A stretch of 64,000 nt of DNA, from contig CAJUPI010000007.1 of the NCBI GenBank assembly GCA_910588125.1, forward strand, positions 24,980 to 88,979, given 5' to 3'. This DNA comes from an uncultured Lachnospiraceae bacterium. Its GTDB lineage: Bacteria > Bacillota > Clostridia > Lachnospirales > Lachnospiraceae. The translations under genes and the position numbers were made by a program. Of the stretch, positions 7,848 to 16,453 are shown one piece after another (the stretch's first letter is position 1; each line of letters starts with the position of its first letter). The notes under the pieces were generated by a model. The model did no database searches. It was not told where the DNA came from and saw only the letters and a list, made by a program, of their open reading frames with translations.

Positions 7848-8105
7848 TTATAAATTCATTTCTATAAATTCCTTCAGCCTTGCCGCTTCCTCCTGCTCCT
7901 TTTCGCCCTGCAGTGAAAGCTCCAGTATATCACCGGCCTTTGCGGAAAGAGAAAGCACATGAAAAATCAGTTTGGCATCGCCGCTTTTTTCTCCCTTTCT
8001 TATCCGCACCTTACTGGTACAGAGGATCGTTTCTCGTACCAGTTTTCCCGCCGCCTCCGGCAAAAGGCCGGCAGAATCCTTTACCTGAAATTCAAATTTA
8101 ACCAT
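7848..8105 (-). CDS. HPr-like protein lacking the phosphorylatable His15 and Ser46
   Basis: An 85-aa protein with the length and pattern of PTS phosphocarrier HPr. The region that normally reads IHARPA is LLPEAA, so position 15 is Leu and position 17 is Glu; the regulatory-serine position 46 is also Leu (DAKLI). It therefore cannot carry phosphate at either standard site. Crh of Bacillus lacks His15 but keeps Ser46, so this is a further departure. It is the last gene of the mannose-family PTS operon, 15 bases after the HAD phosphatase gene. A binding or regulatory role is inferred; decay of function is the alternative. Confidence 0.7.
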   Translation of the reverse strand: MVKFEFQVKDSAGLLPEAAGKLVRETILCTSKVRIRKGEKSGDAKLIFHVLSLSAKAGDILELSLQGEKEQEEAARLKEFIEMNL

Positions 8106-8120
8106 ACATTTTCTCCCCTT

Positions 8121-8933
8121 TTATTTTATGGCCAAATATCGCTCCAGGGCAAAGGCGATTCCTGCATCATTGTTGCTCTTTGTGACGAAATCTGCCACCT
8201 CTTTTACCTCCTGAATGGCGTTTCCCATAGCAATCGCTGTGCCTGCCTTTTTGAGCATCGGAATGTCCAATTCCTGATCGCCAAAGGCGATGGTTTCCTC
8301 CGGACGGATGGCCAGCTTTTTGCAAATCGCCTCCAAAGCCTCCCCTTTTGTGGCGCCCTCAGGAAATATTTCAAGATAAATATCTGCCGAACGAGCCATA
8401 TCAACCCCTGAAAGCCCCTCAACTTTCATTCTCTCCTGAATGTGGCAAATCGTTTCGGGATTCGCGCCAATCAGCAGTTTATTGGGTTCTCTTCCCTGTA
8501 TTCTCCACTCCCTTGCAAGTGTTTCCATATCCACAAGTTCCGGCTCATGACAAATGATTCGGCTCTCCCGTTCCACATAAAAATCCACGCTTGTCACATA
8601 CCATTTTCTCCCCCGGAAAATCCAGAGTGGAAGATGTTCGTCGGCCAAAAAATTCTCATAAATTCTTTGTGCCGCCTCTAAAGGAAGATATCTCGCATGG
8701 ATACATTCCTCCCCTTGAAGAATATATGTTCCTGCACTACAAGCCTTGATACAGGGAATCGAGAGCTCCTTCTCCACCAGCTCGGCTGCCACCGGCATCC
8801 TTCCTGTAACCAGTGCAATCGGTATCCCCATCCTGTGTGCTTTTTGCAGGCTTTCCTTCACCGGTTCCGGAACCCTTTTTTCATCATTCAAAAGGGTTCC
8901 GTCCACATCTAAACAAATCAGCTTATATGACAT
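8121..8933 (-). CDS. Cof-type HAD-superfamily phosphatase
   Basis: A 270-aa HAD hydrolase of the Cof/IIB subfamily. Motif I is DVDGTLL (Asp9 nucleophile, Asp11), motif II is the VTGR stretch, motif III is around Lys213, and motif IV is GDQELDIPML. Such enzymes dephosphorylate sugar phosphates or similar small molecules. Its place in the mannose-family PTS operon suggests a substrate derived from the imported sugar. Its ATG lies 16 bases inside the preceding 99-aa gene, indicating coupled translation. The precise substrate is unknown. Confidence 0.85.
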   Translation of the reverse strand: MSYKLICLDVDGTLLNDEKRVPEPVKESLQKAHRMGIPIALVTGRMPVAAELVEKELSIPCIKACSAGTYILQGEECIHARYLPLEAAQRIYENFLADEHLPLWIFRGRKWYVTSVDFYVERESRIICHEPELVDMETLAREWRIQGREPNKLLIGANPETICHIQERMKVEGLSGVDMARSADIYLEIFPEGATKGEALEAICKKLAIRPEETIAFGDQELDIPMLKKAGTAIAMGNAIQEVKEVADFVTKSNNDAGIAFALERYLAIK

Positions 8934-9217
8934 GACTTATTCATCTCCAACAGGCCTAAAATCTTTTCTACATTGCGTTTTCCGTTTCGAATACCCAGAT
9001 TAATCACTGCTGCGCTTCCCGTGCCTGCAAGAATCAGTGTAATGCCTGAAATACCATAGAAAGGATGGGGAAGCTGCCCTGCATATCCTGCATAAGTAAA
9101 TGCCACGCCCAGGGCTGACAGGGCAAGCGCAATCTTTTTCCATCTCTCAATTTTTCCAAGGGCTTTCGTCTGGAGGGCTGCTTCCTGGAATAGCTGGTTT
9201 CTTTCTGTCACATTCAT
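8918..9217 (-). CDS. Small membrane protein in PTS operon
   Basis: A 99-aa protein of unknown family. It has an N-terminal soluble helix (to about residue 28), two hydrophobic segments (about 29-48 and 53-72) separated by a short polar loop, and a C-terminal helix. It is placed between EIID and the HAD phosphatase and overlaps the latter. It may be an accessory of the PTS membrane complex, like ManO/DUF956-type small proteins, but I see no sequence match to those. A strong GGGAGG precedes the ATG. Confidence 0.65.
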   Translation of the reverse strand: MNVTERNQLFQEAALQTKALGKIERWKKIALALSALGVAFTYAGYAGQLPHPFYGISGITLILAGTGSAAVINLGIRNGKRNVEKILGLLEMNKSCHIS

Positions 9218-9229
9218 GACATCGCCTCC

Positions 9230-10063
9230 CTAGTAAACAAGTCCCGGATTAAAGAATCCCAGCAGCACGCCAACAAATGCAACCACCACTAAAAGCAGCA
9301 TAACCTTGATCGGCGACATCCGTTTCTTCGCCATCAAAAACCAGCAGGCAATTACAAAAACCGCTGTCAAAAGACCGGGAAATACTTCATTTAATTTGTC
9401 CTGCAGCACCAAATAGGGTTCTCCTGCCTCATTTAAAAGCTGCAAGGATGTGGTGACGCTGACCCAGGTTGCGGATACCGCACCGATCACCATCCCGCCA
9501 AGGATAGAAACCGACTCCCGGATGGCATCTCCCTGAGCGCCAATCAGAAATTCCACGGCTTTGGTGCCAAGGCTATATCCCTTAAAATACAGAAACCGCA
9601 TTCCCAAATAAGCAAACAAATTCCAGACAATAATGTAGAAAATAGCTCCCAGCGGAGAGCCACCGGTTGACATTCCCATGGCAATACCCAAGAGAATGGG
9701 AATCACAGTTCCTACCACCAGGGAATCACCGATTCCGGCTATCGGTCCCATCAGACCGGCTCGCAGGCCGTTGATAGTCTCATCATCCACATCCTCGGTT
9801 CCGCTTGCCCTTGCCTCCTCCAGGCCGGCGGTAATCCCTACAATCAGGGTGCCAAGCTGAGGCTCTGTATTAAAGAATGCCGTATAGGTATTCATCGCCT
9901 TTGCTTTATCGTCTTCATTATCATACAAATCCTCCACCAGAGGAAGCATAGAACACAGATATCCGAAGGTCTGCATGTGTTCCTGGGAAAAACAGGTCAA
10001 ATGTCCATAGAACCAATTATGAAATGACTTTGTAAGAGCCTTTTTCGACAGCTTCTTCTCCAT
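9230..10063 (-). CDS. PTS mannose/sorbose family transporter subunit IID
   Basis: A 277-aa EIID subunit, which together with EIIC forms the sugar channel of mannose-family PTS permeases. The N-terminus (LTKSFHNWFYGHLTCFSQEHMQTFGY) and the AGLMGPIAGIGDSLVVGTVIPI loop are family marks. I chose ATG at 10063, not an upstream ATG at 10102, because AGGAGG lies 8-9 bases before it, the next gene's stop is only one base away, and the extra 13 residues lie inside EIIC. The C-terminal hydrophobic segments fit membrane insertion. Confidence 0.92.
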   Translation of the reverse strand: MEKKLSKKALTKSFHNWFYGHLTCFSQEHMQTFGYLCSMLPLVEDLYDNEDDKAKAMNTYTAFFNTEPQLGTLIVGITAGLEEARASGTEDVDDETINGLRAGLMGPIAGIGDSLVVGTVIPILLGIAMGMSTGGSPLGAIFYIIVWNLFAYLGMRFLYFKGYSLGTKAVEFLIGAQGDAIRESVSILGGMVIGAVSATWVSVTTSLQLLNEAGEPYLVLQDKLNEVFPGLLTAVFVIACWFLMAKKRMSPIKVMLLLVVVAFVGVLLGFFNPGLVY

Positions 10064-10064
10064 A

Positions 10065-10904
10065 TCAGATATCCTCCTCGTCATCATCATAGCCGCCGGC
10101 AACTGCAGCTTTGCTTACGGACAGCATTTTAATCTTATAGTTAATGACTGCAAACATTCCGGCAATTACGGTTGCCGATACCAGGTTGATTCCCATAGAT
10201 GCCGCCAAAGTAAAGCCAAACAGATAGGGAATAAAGTCTGTCACTTGTTTTACAATCTGCTTTAACAGAATCGCAATACCTACACAGGGAAGCAGGGAGC
10301 CTACCGTAAACAAAGTCTTCATGGCAATCCCGTCCATCGGGAGTGTCGTCTTAATCAGCTCTACCACGCTAGTTCCCATTTTACACATAATCAGAGTGGG
10401 AATGAAGGAACAGATAAAGTGGGACACCCAGGGAAGAACCATGTCAACGATATATAATTTGTGATAATCCCGCTTTTCTACTGCCTGCCATCCTATATGC
10501 TGCCATGCCAGATTGACGGTGGCTGTTCCATAAAACAGCACGGTTCCCAGAGTTCCCACCATGGCGCCAAAGGAAGTGGCCAGCGCCGCACCCTCGACGG
10601 ATGTAGCTTCCAGCCCATAGCTTTTCAGTGCAACCATAGCCAGGGGAATCCCGATGTAGCTGACTGCACGGACATCAGCCGACACGGTGCCGCCGGGAGT
10701 GACCAGTGCAATGTAAACCACCTGCATGGCGCATCCTACCAGGATGCCGGACGTCATATCTCCCAGGATCAGGCCGCATATAAAACCGCCGATCAAGGGT
10801 CTTCCAAATGTGTAGTTACCAACCGATGAACCGCCCATGCCGGGCATACTCGACAGACATGCAAACAACCCCAGCAGCGCTGCCTGTAACCAACTGATTG
10901 TCAT
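10065..10904 (-). CDS. PTS mannose/sorbose family transporter subunit IIC
   Basis: A 279-aa EIIC subunit with several hydrophobic helices. The N-terminal stretch (LQAALLGLFACLSS) and the GGFICGLILGDMTSGILVGC region with the following VTPGGTVSADVRA loop are typical of the sorbose/mannose IIC family. With EIID it makes the membrane channel. The C-terminus is unusually acidic (GYDDDEEDI). The ATG follows AAGGAGG closely. The specific sugar cannot be read from the sequence; amino sugars, mannose or sorbose-like sugars are possible. Confidence 0.93.
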   Translation of the reverse strand: MTISWLQAALLGLFACLSSMPGMGGSSVGNYTFGRPLIGGFICGLILGDMTSGILVGCAMQVVYIALVTPGGTVSADVRAVSYIGIPLAMVALKSYGLEATSVEGAALATSFGAMVGTLGTVLFYGTATVNLAWQHIGWQAVEKRDYHKLYIVDMVLPWVSHFICSFIPTLIMCKMGTSVVELIKTTLPMDGIAMKTLFTVGSLLPCVGIAILLKQIVKQVTDFIPYLFGFTLAASMGINLVSATVIAGMFAVINYKIKMLSVSKAAVAGGYDDDEEDI

Positions 10905-10916
10905 AATTTTCCCTCC

Positions 10917-11411
10917 TTAGTGAAACCCAAACTGGCCTCTGAATTTTTTCCAGTTACCGATTGCCTCATCCTTTAAAAGAGCAAACTCCACCTCATATCC
11001 TGCATTCATAATATTTTCCAGAGCCTGCGCTTCCTCCTGGGTGATGGACTGGTTATTTCCCAGCTTCGTCGTCCCCGGCCGGTCATTGCACGGCCCGATG
11101 ATCACAGTGCTGATTCCCGGCTTTAATCCTTGCTCCACCAGAATCGTCTCCATATCCAGAGGGTTTTTGGTGATGAGGAAATAATTATCCTTGCTCTTTA
11201 AAACCTTCTCACTCTTTTCCTTAAATTCCTCCAATGACCACACAAAAGTCTTTTTTCCACTTGCGCTCTTATAAGCAGACTTCAAAACCGGGTTCTTTGC
11301 CGCTGCATTGTTGACAGCTATCAGCCCGTCGCAGGGATATTCCAACGCCCACCTAGTACAAGTCTGTCCATGAATCATTCTGTCATCCACACGGATAAAT
11401 GAGATTGCCAT
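10917..11411 (-). CDS. PTS mannose/sorbose family subunit IIB
   Basis: A 164-aa cytoplasmic EIIB subunit. The N-terminus RVDDRMIHGQ carries the phosphorylated histidine His14, which takes phosphate from EIIA and gives it to the incoming sugar. Length is normal. The gene lies 12 bases before EIIC and about 98 nt after EIIA. The start is supported by AGGAGG. Confidence 0.93.
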   Translation of the reverse strand: MAISFIRVDDRMIHGQTCTRWALEYPCDGLIAVNNAAAKNPVLKSAYKSASGKKTFVWSLEEFKEKSEKVLKSKDNYFLITKNPLDMETILVEQGLKPGISTVIIGPCNDRPGTTKLGNNQSITQEEAQALENIMNAGYEVEFALLKDEAIGNWKKFRGQFGFH

Positions 11412-11509
11412 AATTATTTCCTCCTGAATTTTTTTATTTTCTTTAAAATTTTCCTGAAACCCTTTCTTGATGCCCTAATGCGCCTCTCTGCTTGCTGTCT
11501 CCGCTGTCC

Positions 11510-11938
11510 TCAGATTTCGTCCTCGCCTTCACCAGTTGCCACAGTAAACTCCCGAAGTGCTTCTCTTGCTTCCGGAATCAGCATATCAACAAGAGTCCTG
11601 CTATCTACACTATCCTTGGAAACAATGGCACTGACCACCAGCGGCAAATTCATGCCTCCCACCATAGTAGTGCGGTTCAAAAGCCCTTCCTCTGCCAACA
11701 CATTGGCCGTGGTAGTCAGAGGAGAGCCTCCGATCATATCCGCAAACACCAAAAGCTCATCTTCCTCCTTAACTACAGAAACACACTTGCGCACATTCTC
11801 TGCAAGCTCATCAGCACCCATACCGTTCTTCAGGCTTGTGGACAGGATATCCTCCCTGCCCTCCCCCACCAACATTTCCAGTACGCTGTGCACCCCTTGC
11901 GCCATGGTCCCATGGCTTACCAGCAATATGTACTTCAT
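11510..11938 (-). CDS. PTS mannose family subunit IIA
   Basis: A 142-aa EIIA subunit of the mannose family with the active-site His9 in VSHG and the ADMIGGSP stretch. It accepts phosphate from a normal HPr, which must be encoded elsewhere because the HPr-like gene of this operon lacks His15. It is the first gene of the PTS operon. A TATACT -10 hexamer lies at 12019-12024, just after the terminator of the upstream sensor operon; an imperfect inverted repeat (CGTAACCGTT with AACCGTTACG, about 11968-11998) lies in the leader. Confidence 0.92.
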   Translation of the reverse strand: MKYILLVSHGTMAQGVHSVLEMLVGEGREDILSTSLKNGMGADELAENVRKCVSVVKEEDELLVFADMIGGSPLTTTANVLAEEGLLNRTTMVGGMNLPLVVSAIVSKDSVDSRTLVDMLIPEAREALREFTVATGEGEDEI

Positions 11939-12024
11939 TTTTTGCCTCCCTACTAAGAAATTTTTCCGTAACCGTTTTTCTTCCCTGAACCGTTACGCTT
12001 TTGTTTTATCGTGGTTTCAGTATA

Positions 12025-12062
12025 CAAAAAAAGTGGCACATGTTCACCTAACATGTGTCACT
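12025..12062 (-). terminator. Rho-independent terminator of the sensor operon
   Basis: On the minus strand, 13-bp arms (12050-12062 and 12032-12044, one G-T pair) enclose a 5-nt loop and are followed by seven T. It separates the sugar-binding-protein/two-component operon from the PTS operon. The following bases give the -10 hexamer TATACT (12019-12024), so the palindrome may also be an operator near the PTS -35 region. Confidence 0.75.
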
Positions 12063-12118
12063 CCTTCTGTCCGCCATGTGTCATTTCTTTTCATGACATT
12101 TGTCATATGCTATATTCC

Positions 12119-13474
12119 CTATTGCTTCTCTTTCAAATAATGGTTCACCTTCCGGTTCTGGATAATCGTCTCCCTGTTGATGTTCAAACTGCCCTCCAGA
12201 ATATTCCTGACTGCCCGGTCAACCTCCGCTACCGCACTGTCATAATCATGAAACCGGGGAATCACAACCGCCTGTTCCACTGCCTCACTTAATACAGAAA
12301 GACTTAATACATTTCCCGTATCAGAGTCTTTCGCGAAAAACTTCTGGTTTTCCTCTGACTCAACAACCTCCCAAAGCACGGACACGCCCTCTGAATAGCT
12401 GAAGATCTCCGACTGAATCCGCTCATCGCCTGTGAGGAATTTCATCAGTTCCCATGCATCCTGCTTATGGATCGTCGTTTTGCTCATCGCCAGAGTCAGT
12501 GTGTCCAGGCGGGAAATGTTTCGCCCCTCCGGACCGGCAGGCATCGCCACACAATCCCACTCAAATCCCGAATATTTTTTTATGCTCAGCGGATAGGACT
12601 TATATGCCCGGTATTCCGAAAACAACATGGGCTGAAAGGCAACATTTCCCAGAGCAAACTCCTTGCTGGAAACACTGTATCCTCCGTTCAGCGCCTCCAT
12701 TTTCCCAATAAAGGAAATCGCTGCTTTGGCCCTCTCGTCAGTCAGGTAGCACTCTGTCCCCTTCTCGTCAAACAGCGTAACCCCATTGGAATCAAAAGCA
12801 TCCTCCCAGGTATAACCCACCGTTCCGAACTGGTCAACGGTGCCGTTTCCGTCCGTATCCCTTGTCACTTGCCGGCAAATTTGATAAAAATCCTCCCAGG
12901 TCCACTGGTTTTCCGGCATTGCAAGGCCCTCCTGTTGCAAAATACTCTTGTTGACAAACATCAGCTTGGGCGCGCACTCGTAGGGCAGGGCATACTGCAC
13001 ACCTTCATAATTTCCATAATTATAAGCAGAAGTGTAATATCTCTCCGGAAAAAACTCCCTGTCTCCTTCTATAAAAGGAGTCAAATCTCTCAATACCCCT
13101 GCTTCTGCAAAATCATTAAAATGCTCTCCCGGCACAAAGAAAATATCCGGAGCCGTTCCTCTCATCATCTGTTCAGACAGCCATTCCGAATAATCCTCCC
13201 GAATGATACCGCTCACGTATTCCACCCGAGTACCCGGATGCTGCTTTTCAAACTCTTCTATCGCATCTTCTAATATTTGATAGGAATAACCATTTTGCAC
13301 ATTCCAGTAGCTGTCACTAAATACACCGATGCGTATTACTTTTTCATAAAAGCCCGGCAGCATTTTGTAGGCGTCGCTGGCAATCATCCATATAAATAGC
13401 AAAAGGAGAACGCAGATTCCTGCCCGAATACCATACGTTTTATCTGTTTCATTCCTCATTTCTTTGTATTCCAT
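12119..13474 (-). CDS. Membrane-tethered extracellular solute-binding protein (family 1)
   Basis: A 451-aa family 1 sugar-binding protein. A hydrophobic helix at about residues 18-34 (ICVLLLLFIWMIA) has no cysteine lipobox, so it is probably an uncleaved anchor. The binding fold follows, with LSEQMMRGTAPDIFFVPG and the W-T-W-E-D-F-Y region characteristic of the family. No ABC permease or ATPase gene is nearby; it is co-transcribed with a kinase and response regulator, and its ATG overlaps the regulator's stop by one base. A role as ligand sensor for the kinase is inferred. Confidence 0.8.
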   Translation of the reverse strand: MEYKEMRNETDKTYGIRAGICVLLLLFIWMIASDAYKMLPGFYEKVIRIGVFSDSYWNVQNGYSYQILEDAIEEFEKQHPGTRVEYVSGIIREDYSEWLSEQMMRGTAPDIFFVPGEHFNDFAEAGVLRDLTPFIEGDREFFPERYYTSAYNYGNYEGVQYALPYECAPKLMFVNKSILQQEGLAMPENQWTWEDFYQICRQVTRDTDGNGTVDQFGTVGYTWEDAFDSNGVTLFDEKGTECYLTDERAKAAISFIGKMEALNGGYSVSSKEFALGNVAFQPMLFSEYRAYKSYPLSIKKYSGFEWDCVAMPAGPEGRNISRLDTLTLAMSKTTIHKQDAWELMKFLTGDERIQSEIFSYSEGVSVLWEVVESEENQKFFAKDSDTGNVLSLSVLSEAVEQAVVIPRFHDYDSAVAEVDRAVRNILEGSLNINRETIIQNRKVNHYLKEKQ

Positions 13475-14151
13475 TAGCTCCCATCTCCAAGGACTTTATT
13501 GATCGCGCCTGTCTGTACTGCCCATATAGCAAGCTGTGTCCGATCCCGCAGGTTCAGTTTGCTCAAAACCGTGCTGATACAGTTTCTCACGGTCCCGTCA
13601 GACAGATTCAGCTTGGCGGCAATCTCTTTGTTGGACAAACCACTTCCCACCTGCACAATAACCTGCCATTCGCTTTCCTTTAAGCTGGCCGACTGCTGCT
13701 CATCCACCTGAATGGCTACATTCGACTGTGCCATCCTGGAAAACAGACGGATCACCTTGGAGGCAATATCTTCATTAATCATTGCCGTACCATGATAAAC
13801 CTTGTGAATCGCTTCTGTCAGCTCTTTCATGGAAATCCCCTTGAGGAGATAACCGCTGGCGCCATATTTCAACGCATTAAATACATATTCATCATCGTCA
13901 AAGGTAGTCAGGATGATGATTTTGATATCCGGATAATTCTCTTTTATAATCTGGGTACAGACTACCCCGTCCATTTCCGGCATCCGGATATCCATCAGTA
14001 TCACATCCGGCTTTTCTTTTCGCACAGAACGTATCACTTCCACCCCGTTAGCTACCGCATCGGTCACTTCAAAATTGTTTTCGCTGTTTAAAATGATCAT
14101 AAGGCTCTGCCGAATCAGTTCCTGGTCATCTGCAATTAATATTTTAATCAT
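13474..14151 (-). CDS. NarL/FixJ-type response regulator
   Basis: A 226-aa response regulator. The receiver domain begins MIKILIADDQ, with the phosphorylated Asp in DVILMDIRMPEMDG; a LuxR-type HTH is near residues 160-220 (SNKEIAAKLNLSDGTVRNCIS). I chose ATG at 14151 (AGGAGG just upstream) and not an upstream start at 14190; it overlaps the kinase gene by 8 bases (ATGATTAA). The likely target is the PTS operon immediately downstream. Confidence 0.9.
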   Translation of the reverse strand: MIKILIADDQELIRQSLMIILNSENNFEVTDAVANGVEVIRSVRKEKPDVILMDIRMPEMDGVVCTQIIKENYPDIKIIILTTFDDDEYVFNALKYGASGYLLKGISMKELTEAIHKVYHGTAMINEDIASKVIRLFSRMAQSNVAIQVDEQQSASLKESEWQVIVQVGSGLSNKEIAAKLNLSDGTVRNCISTVLSKLNLRDRTQLAIWAVQTGAINKVLGDGS

Positions 14152-15463
14152 TTTCCTCCTCCGTTCCCCATCGGATTGGAATGCTCGCATCTATGACGAA
14201 ACCATGATCTCCGTGATAGGACAGCGTACCCTTCAGCATTTCCAGCCGTTCCTCCATATGATGCAGGCCAAACCCTTTTTGTATATTATTGCAGCCCACT
14301 CCATTATCCTCGATATGAATCTCCAGCATATTAAAGTTCCGGCTTATATAAACTGCCACCTGATCTGCCCTGCCATGCCGGATAGCATTGGTAATGGACT
14401 CCTGTACAATCCGATAGATCACATCCTCCTCATCCTTATTAAAGCCCTTTAATGCCGGTTCTATCTGGTAAGTAATCTCCACTCCTGTAGAGCGCTTCGT
14501 CTCCTCCATCATCTGAATCAGGGCTGATTTCAGATTCAGGCTTTCCAGCGCATCCGGCCGAAGCGCCTTCACGGAGCGCCGGACATCCTTGATTCCCTGC
14601 CTGGCTACACCGGCAATCGCCTTTAGCTGTTCCTTAGTGGCCTCCGGAGCCACATCCACCAACATGACGCAGGCGTCGATTCCGGTAATAATTCCGGTCA
14701 GGGAATGTCCCAGCGTGTCATGAATCTCCCTGGCAAGGCGGTTTCTCTCTCTTGTCTCGGCCGCCTTTTCCGTCTCCCTCGCATACTCCTCCAGCTTTTC
14801 ATTCGCCGCCTGCAATTCCTGGTTCGCCGTATTCAACCTCTCATTCAGTCCCAATACCCGCTCTTTCTCCCTTACCTCTGTCAGTATCAGCCCTACCGCG
14901 TAGATGATAAAAACAATCATATTGAGTGAATTCAGGATGTTTCGGATCCCCAACAACAGGGATCGCATCTCCTTGCTATAATAGGCCCAGCAGGATTCTA
15001 TCGAAATGATAGGGTGACCCGCCGACAGCAGATCATAGTCCAGCAGGATATAGACCGCACAGATGGATGCCATCAGAATCAGCCTCTGCTTCATGTCGGA
15101 AAAATGGCCCATGGTATCGGCGATAATCAAAAACGCCATACCTGTATAGCTAAAATTCAACACATAACTGATGGCAAACACAATCCCCAATTCCAGAATC
15201 GTTTTCAGCAAAAAACCGGTCTTCCTTTGGCAGCGGATGGACAATAAAAGGAGCAGGCACAAATACAGCCCCACAGACAGAATCGGAAGCTTCCATGGCT
15301 CCATAGGCGTCCGTTTTACCCGCATCAAAAAATCCATGGCGGAATTTTCGTATATATAACCAGACAGGCTATGTACAGTCACCATAGTCAAATACAGAAT
15401 AATAACCATATTGAGGTTTTTCATAGTATCCAGCACAATATCCGGAAAGCGATTCTTATCCAT
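14144..15463 (-). CDS. Sensor histidine kinase (HisKA_3 type)
   Basis: A 439-aa histidine kinase. Five or six hydrophobic segments fill residues 1-190, followed by a coiled coil (about 195-240), the HisKA_3 box REIHDTLGHSLTG with the phosphorylated histidine, and an ATPase domain with N-box (ESITNAIRHG) and DNGVGC/GFGLHHMEER. It partners the NarL-type regulator encoded 8 bases into its own end. The genes on either side encode tethered sugar-binding proteins, so it likely takes an input from one or both. Confidence 0.9.
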   Translation of the reverse strand: MDKNRFPDIVLDTMKNLNMVIILYLTMVTVHSLSGYIYENSAMDFLMRVKRTPMEPWKLPILSVGLYLCLLLLLSIRCQRKTGFLLKTILELGIVFAISYVLNFSYTGMAFLIIADTMGHFSDMKQRLILMASICAVYILLDYDLLSAGHPIISIESCWAYYSKEMRSLLLGIRNILNSLNMIVFIIYAVGLILTEVREKERVLGLNERLNTANQELQAANEKLEEYARETEKAAETRERNRLAREIHDTLGHSLTGIITGIDACVMLVDVAPEATKEQLKAIAGVARQGIKDVRRSVKALRPDALESLNLKSALIQMMEETKRSTGVEITYQIEPALKGFNKDEEDVIYRIVQESITNAIRHGRADQVAVYISRNFNMLEIHIEDNGVGCNNIQKGFGLHHMEERLEMLKGTLSYHGDHGFVIDASIPIRWGTEEEND

Positions 15464-15481
15464 CTCCCTATTCCTCTTTCC

Positions 15482-16453
15482 CTATTGCCAGCGATCAATG
15501 CTGTACCGTTCTACATTTTCCTGTGTTACCAGCTCTACCGGCACCTGAATCGTTCGCTCCACCGTTTCCCCGTTTAAAAGGCGATAAACAACATTGGCTG
15601 CTATCTGGCCAATCCGGGACGGAAACTGAGCCGCTGACGCCGACATCATCCCCTCTTTGATCAAAGCCTTGGCATCCGGGGAGGCATCGATACCATACAC
15701 CTGCACCTGCTTTAGCAGCCCATGCTCATCCAAAGCCGCCGCTACCCCGACAGCTGCCAAATCATTGAGGCAGAATACACTGTCAAATAAAACACCCTCC
15801 TCTATCACCTGCTGCATCTTTGGCATGGCAATCTCCAGCTGGCCGTCACAATTAATGCTTTTTACCACCTGGATACCATCGCTTTTCCCCACTGCATCCA
15901 GAAAACCCTGTACTCTGTCCTGGCCGGATTTTGCCGCATCATGAGTCATCACAATCAGATCCGCTTCTTTATTTTGCTCCCGAAAATACTGTCCAACCAA
16001 ATAACCGGCACTGTAATTATCCGAAGTGATAGTACAGTCTGCCGCACTCTCCTCATCCAGATCGGTATCCACCACCACAATGAAAACTCCCTGCTCTTTT
16101 GCCTTTCTCAGGATACCAGACAGGCTTTGCCAGTCCACCGGCGTCACCACTAAAACATCAATCCCCATTTGCAGCATCTCTTCAATCTGCTCAATCTGCC
16201 GATCCACATTCAGCGCAGGATCCCGCAACACCATTCGGTCCCCTGCTATCTCCACCTGATTACTGATCTCTTCATTCAGGATTTTGTAGAACTCATTATT
16301 CATCGTCATATAGCTCACCCCGATCAGGCGGCTGTTTTCCTTCTGTTCCAGGGAATAATCCCGGCCGCTGAATCCCGTCCACACCAGCATCATCACAGGC
16401 AAATACAAAAGAATATTGATTATGATAAATATTTTGCGAAAATTTATGTCCAT
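15482..16453 (-). CDS. Membrane-tethered periplasmic-binding-protein-like sugar sensor (type I fold)
   Basis: A 323-aa type I periplasmic binding protein of the ribose/galactose group. An N-terminal hydrophobic helix (about 8-27) without a lipobox cysteine is probably an anchor. Core features are IGVSYMT..., DVLVVTPVD, the DTD loop, TSDNYSAGYLVGQ and FCLNDLAAVGVAAAL. No transport genes accompany it. It resembles XylF-type sensors paired with kinases in clostridia, such as the published XylFII-LytS complex, although the kinase here is of another subfamily. It lies 18 bases before the kinase gene. Confidence 0.82.
   Translation of the reverse strand: MDINFRKIFIIINILLYLPVMMLVWTGFSGRDYSLEQKENSRLIGVSYMTMNNEFYKILNEEISNQVEIAGDRMVLRDPALNVDRQIEQIEEMLQMGIDVLVVTPVDWQSLSGILRKAKEQGVFIVVVDTDLDEESAADCTITSDNYSAGYLVGQYFREQNKEADLIVMTHDAAKSGQDRVQGFLDAVGKSDGIQVVKSINCDGQLEIAMPKMQQVIEEGVLFDSVFCLNDLAAVGVAAALDEHGLLKQVQVYGIDASPDAKALIKEGMMSASAAQFPSRIGQIAANVVYRLLNGETVERTIQVPVELVTQENVERYSIDRWQ

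Noticed and set aside
11939..12118. Sigma-54 promoter with LevR-type control for the mannose-family PTS
   Set aside because: TGGCAC occurs once, but there is no matching -12 element at the right distance and no LevR gene. A TATACT -10 is present instead.
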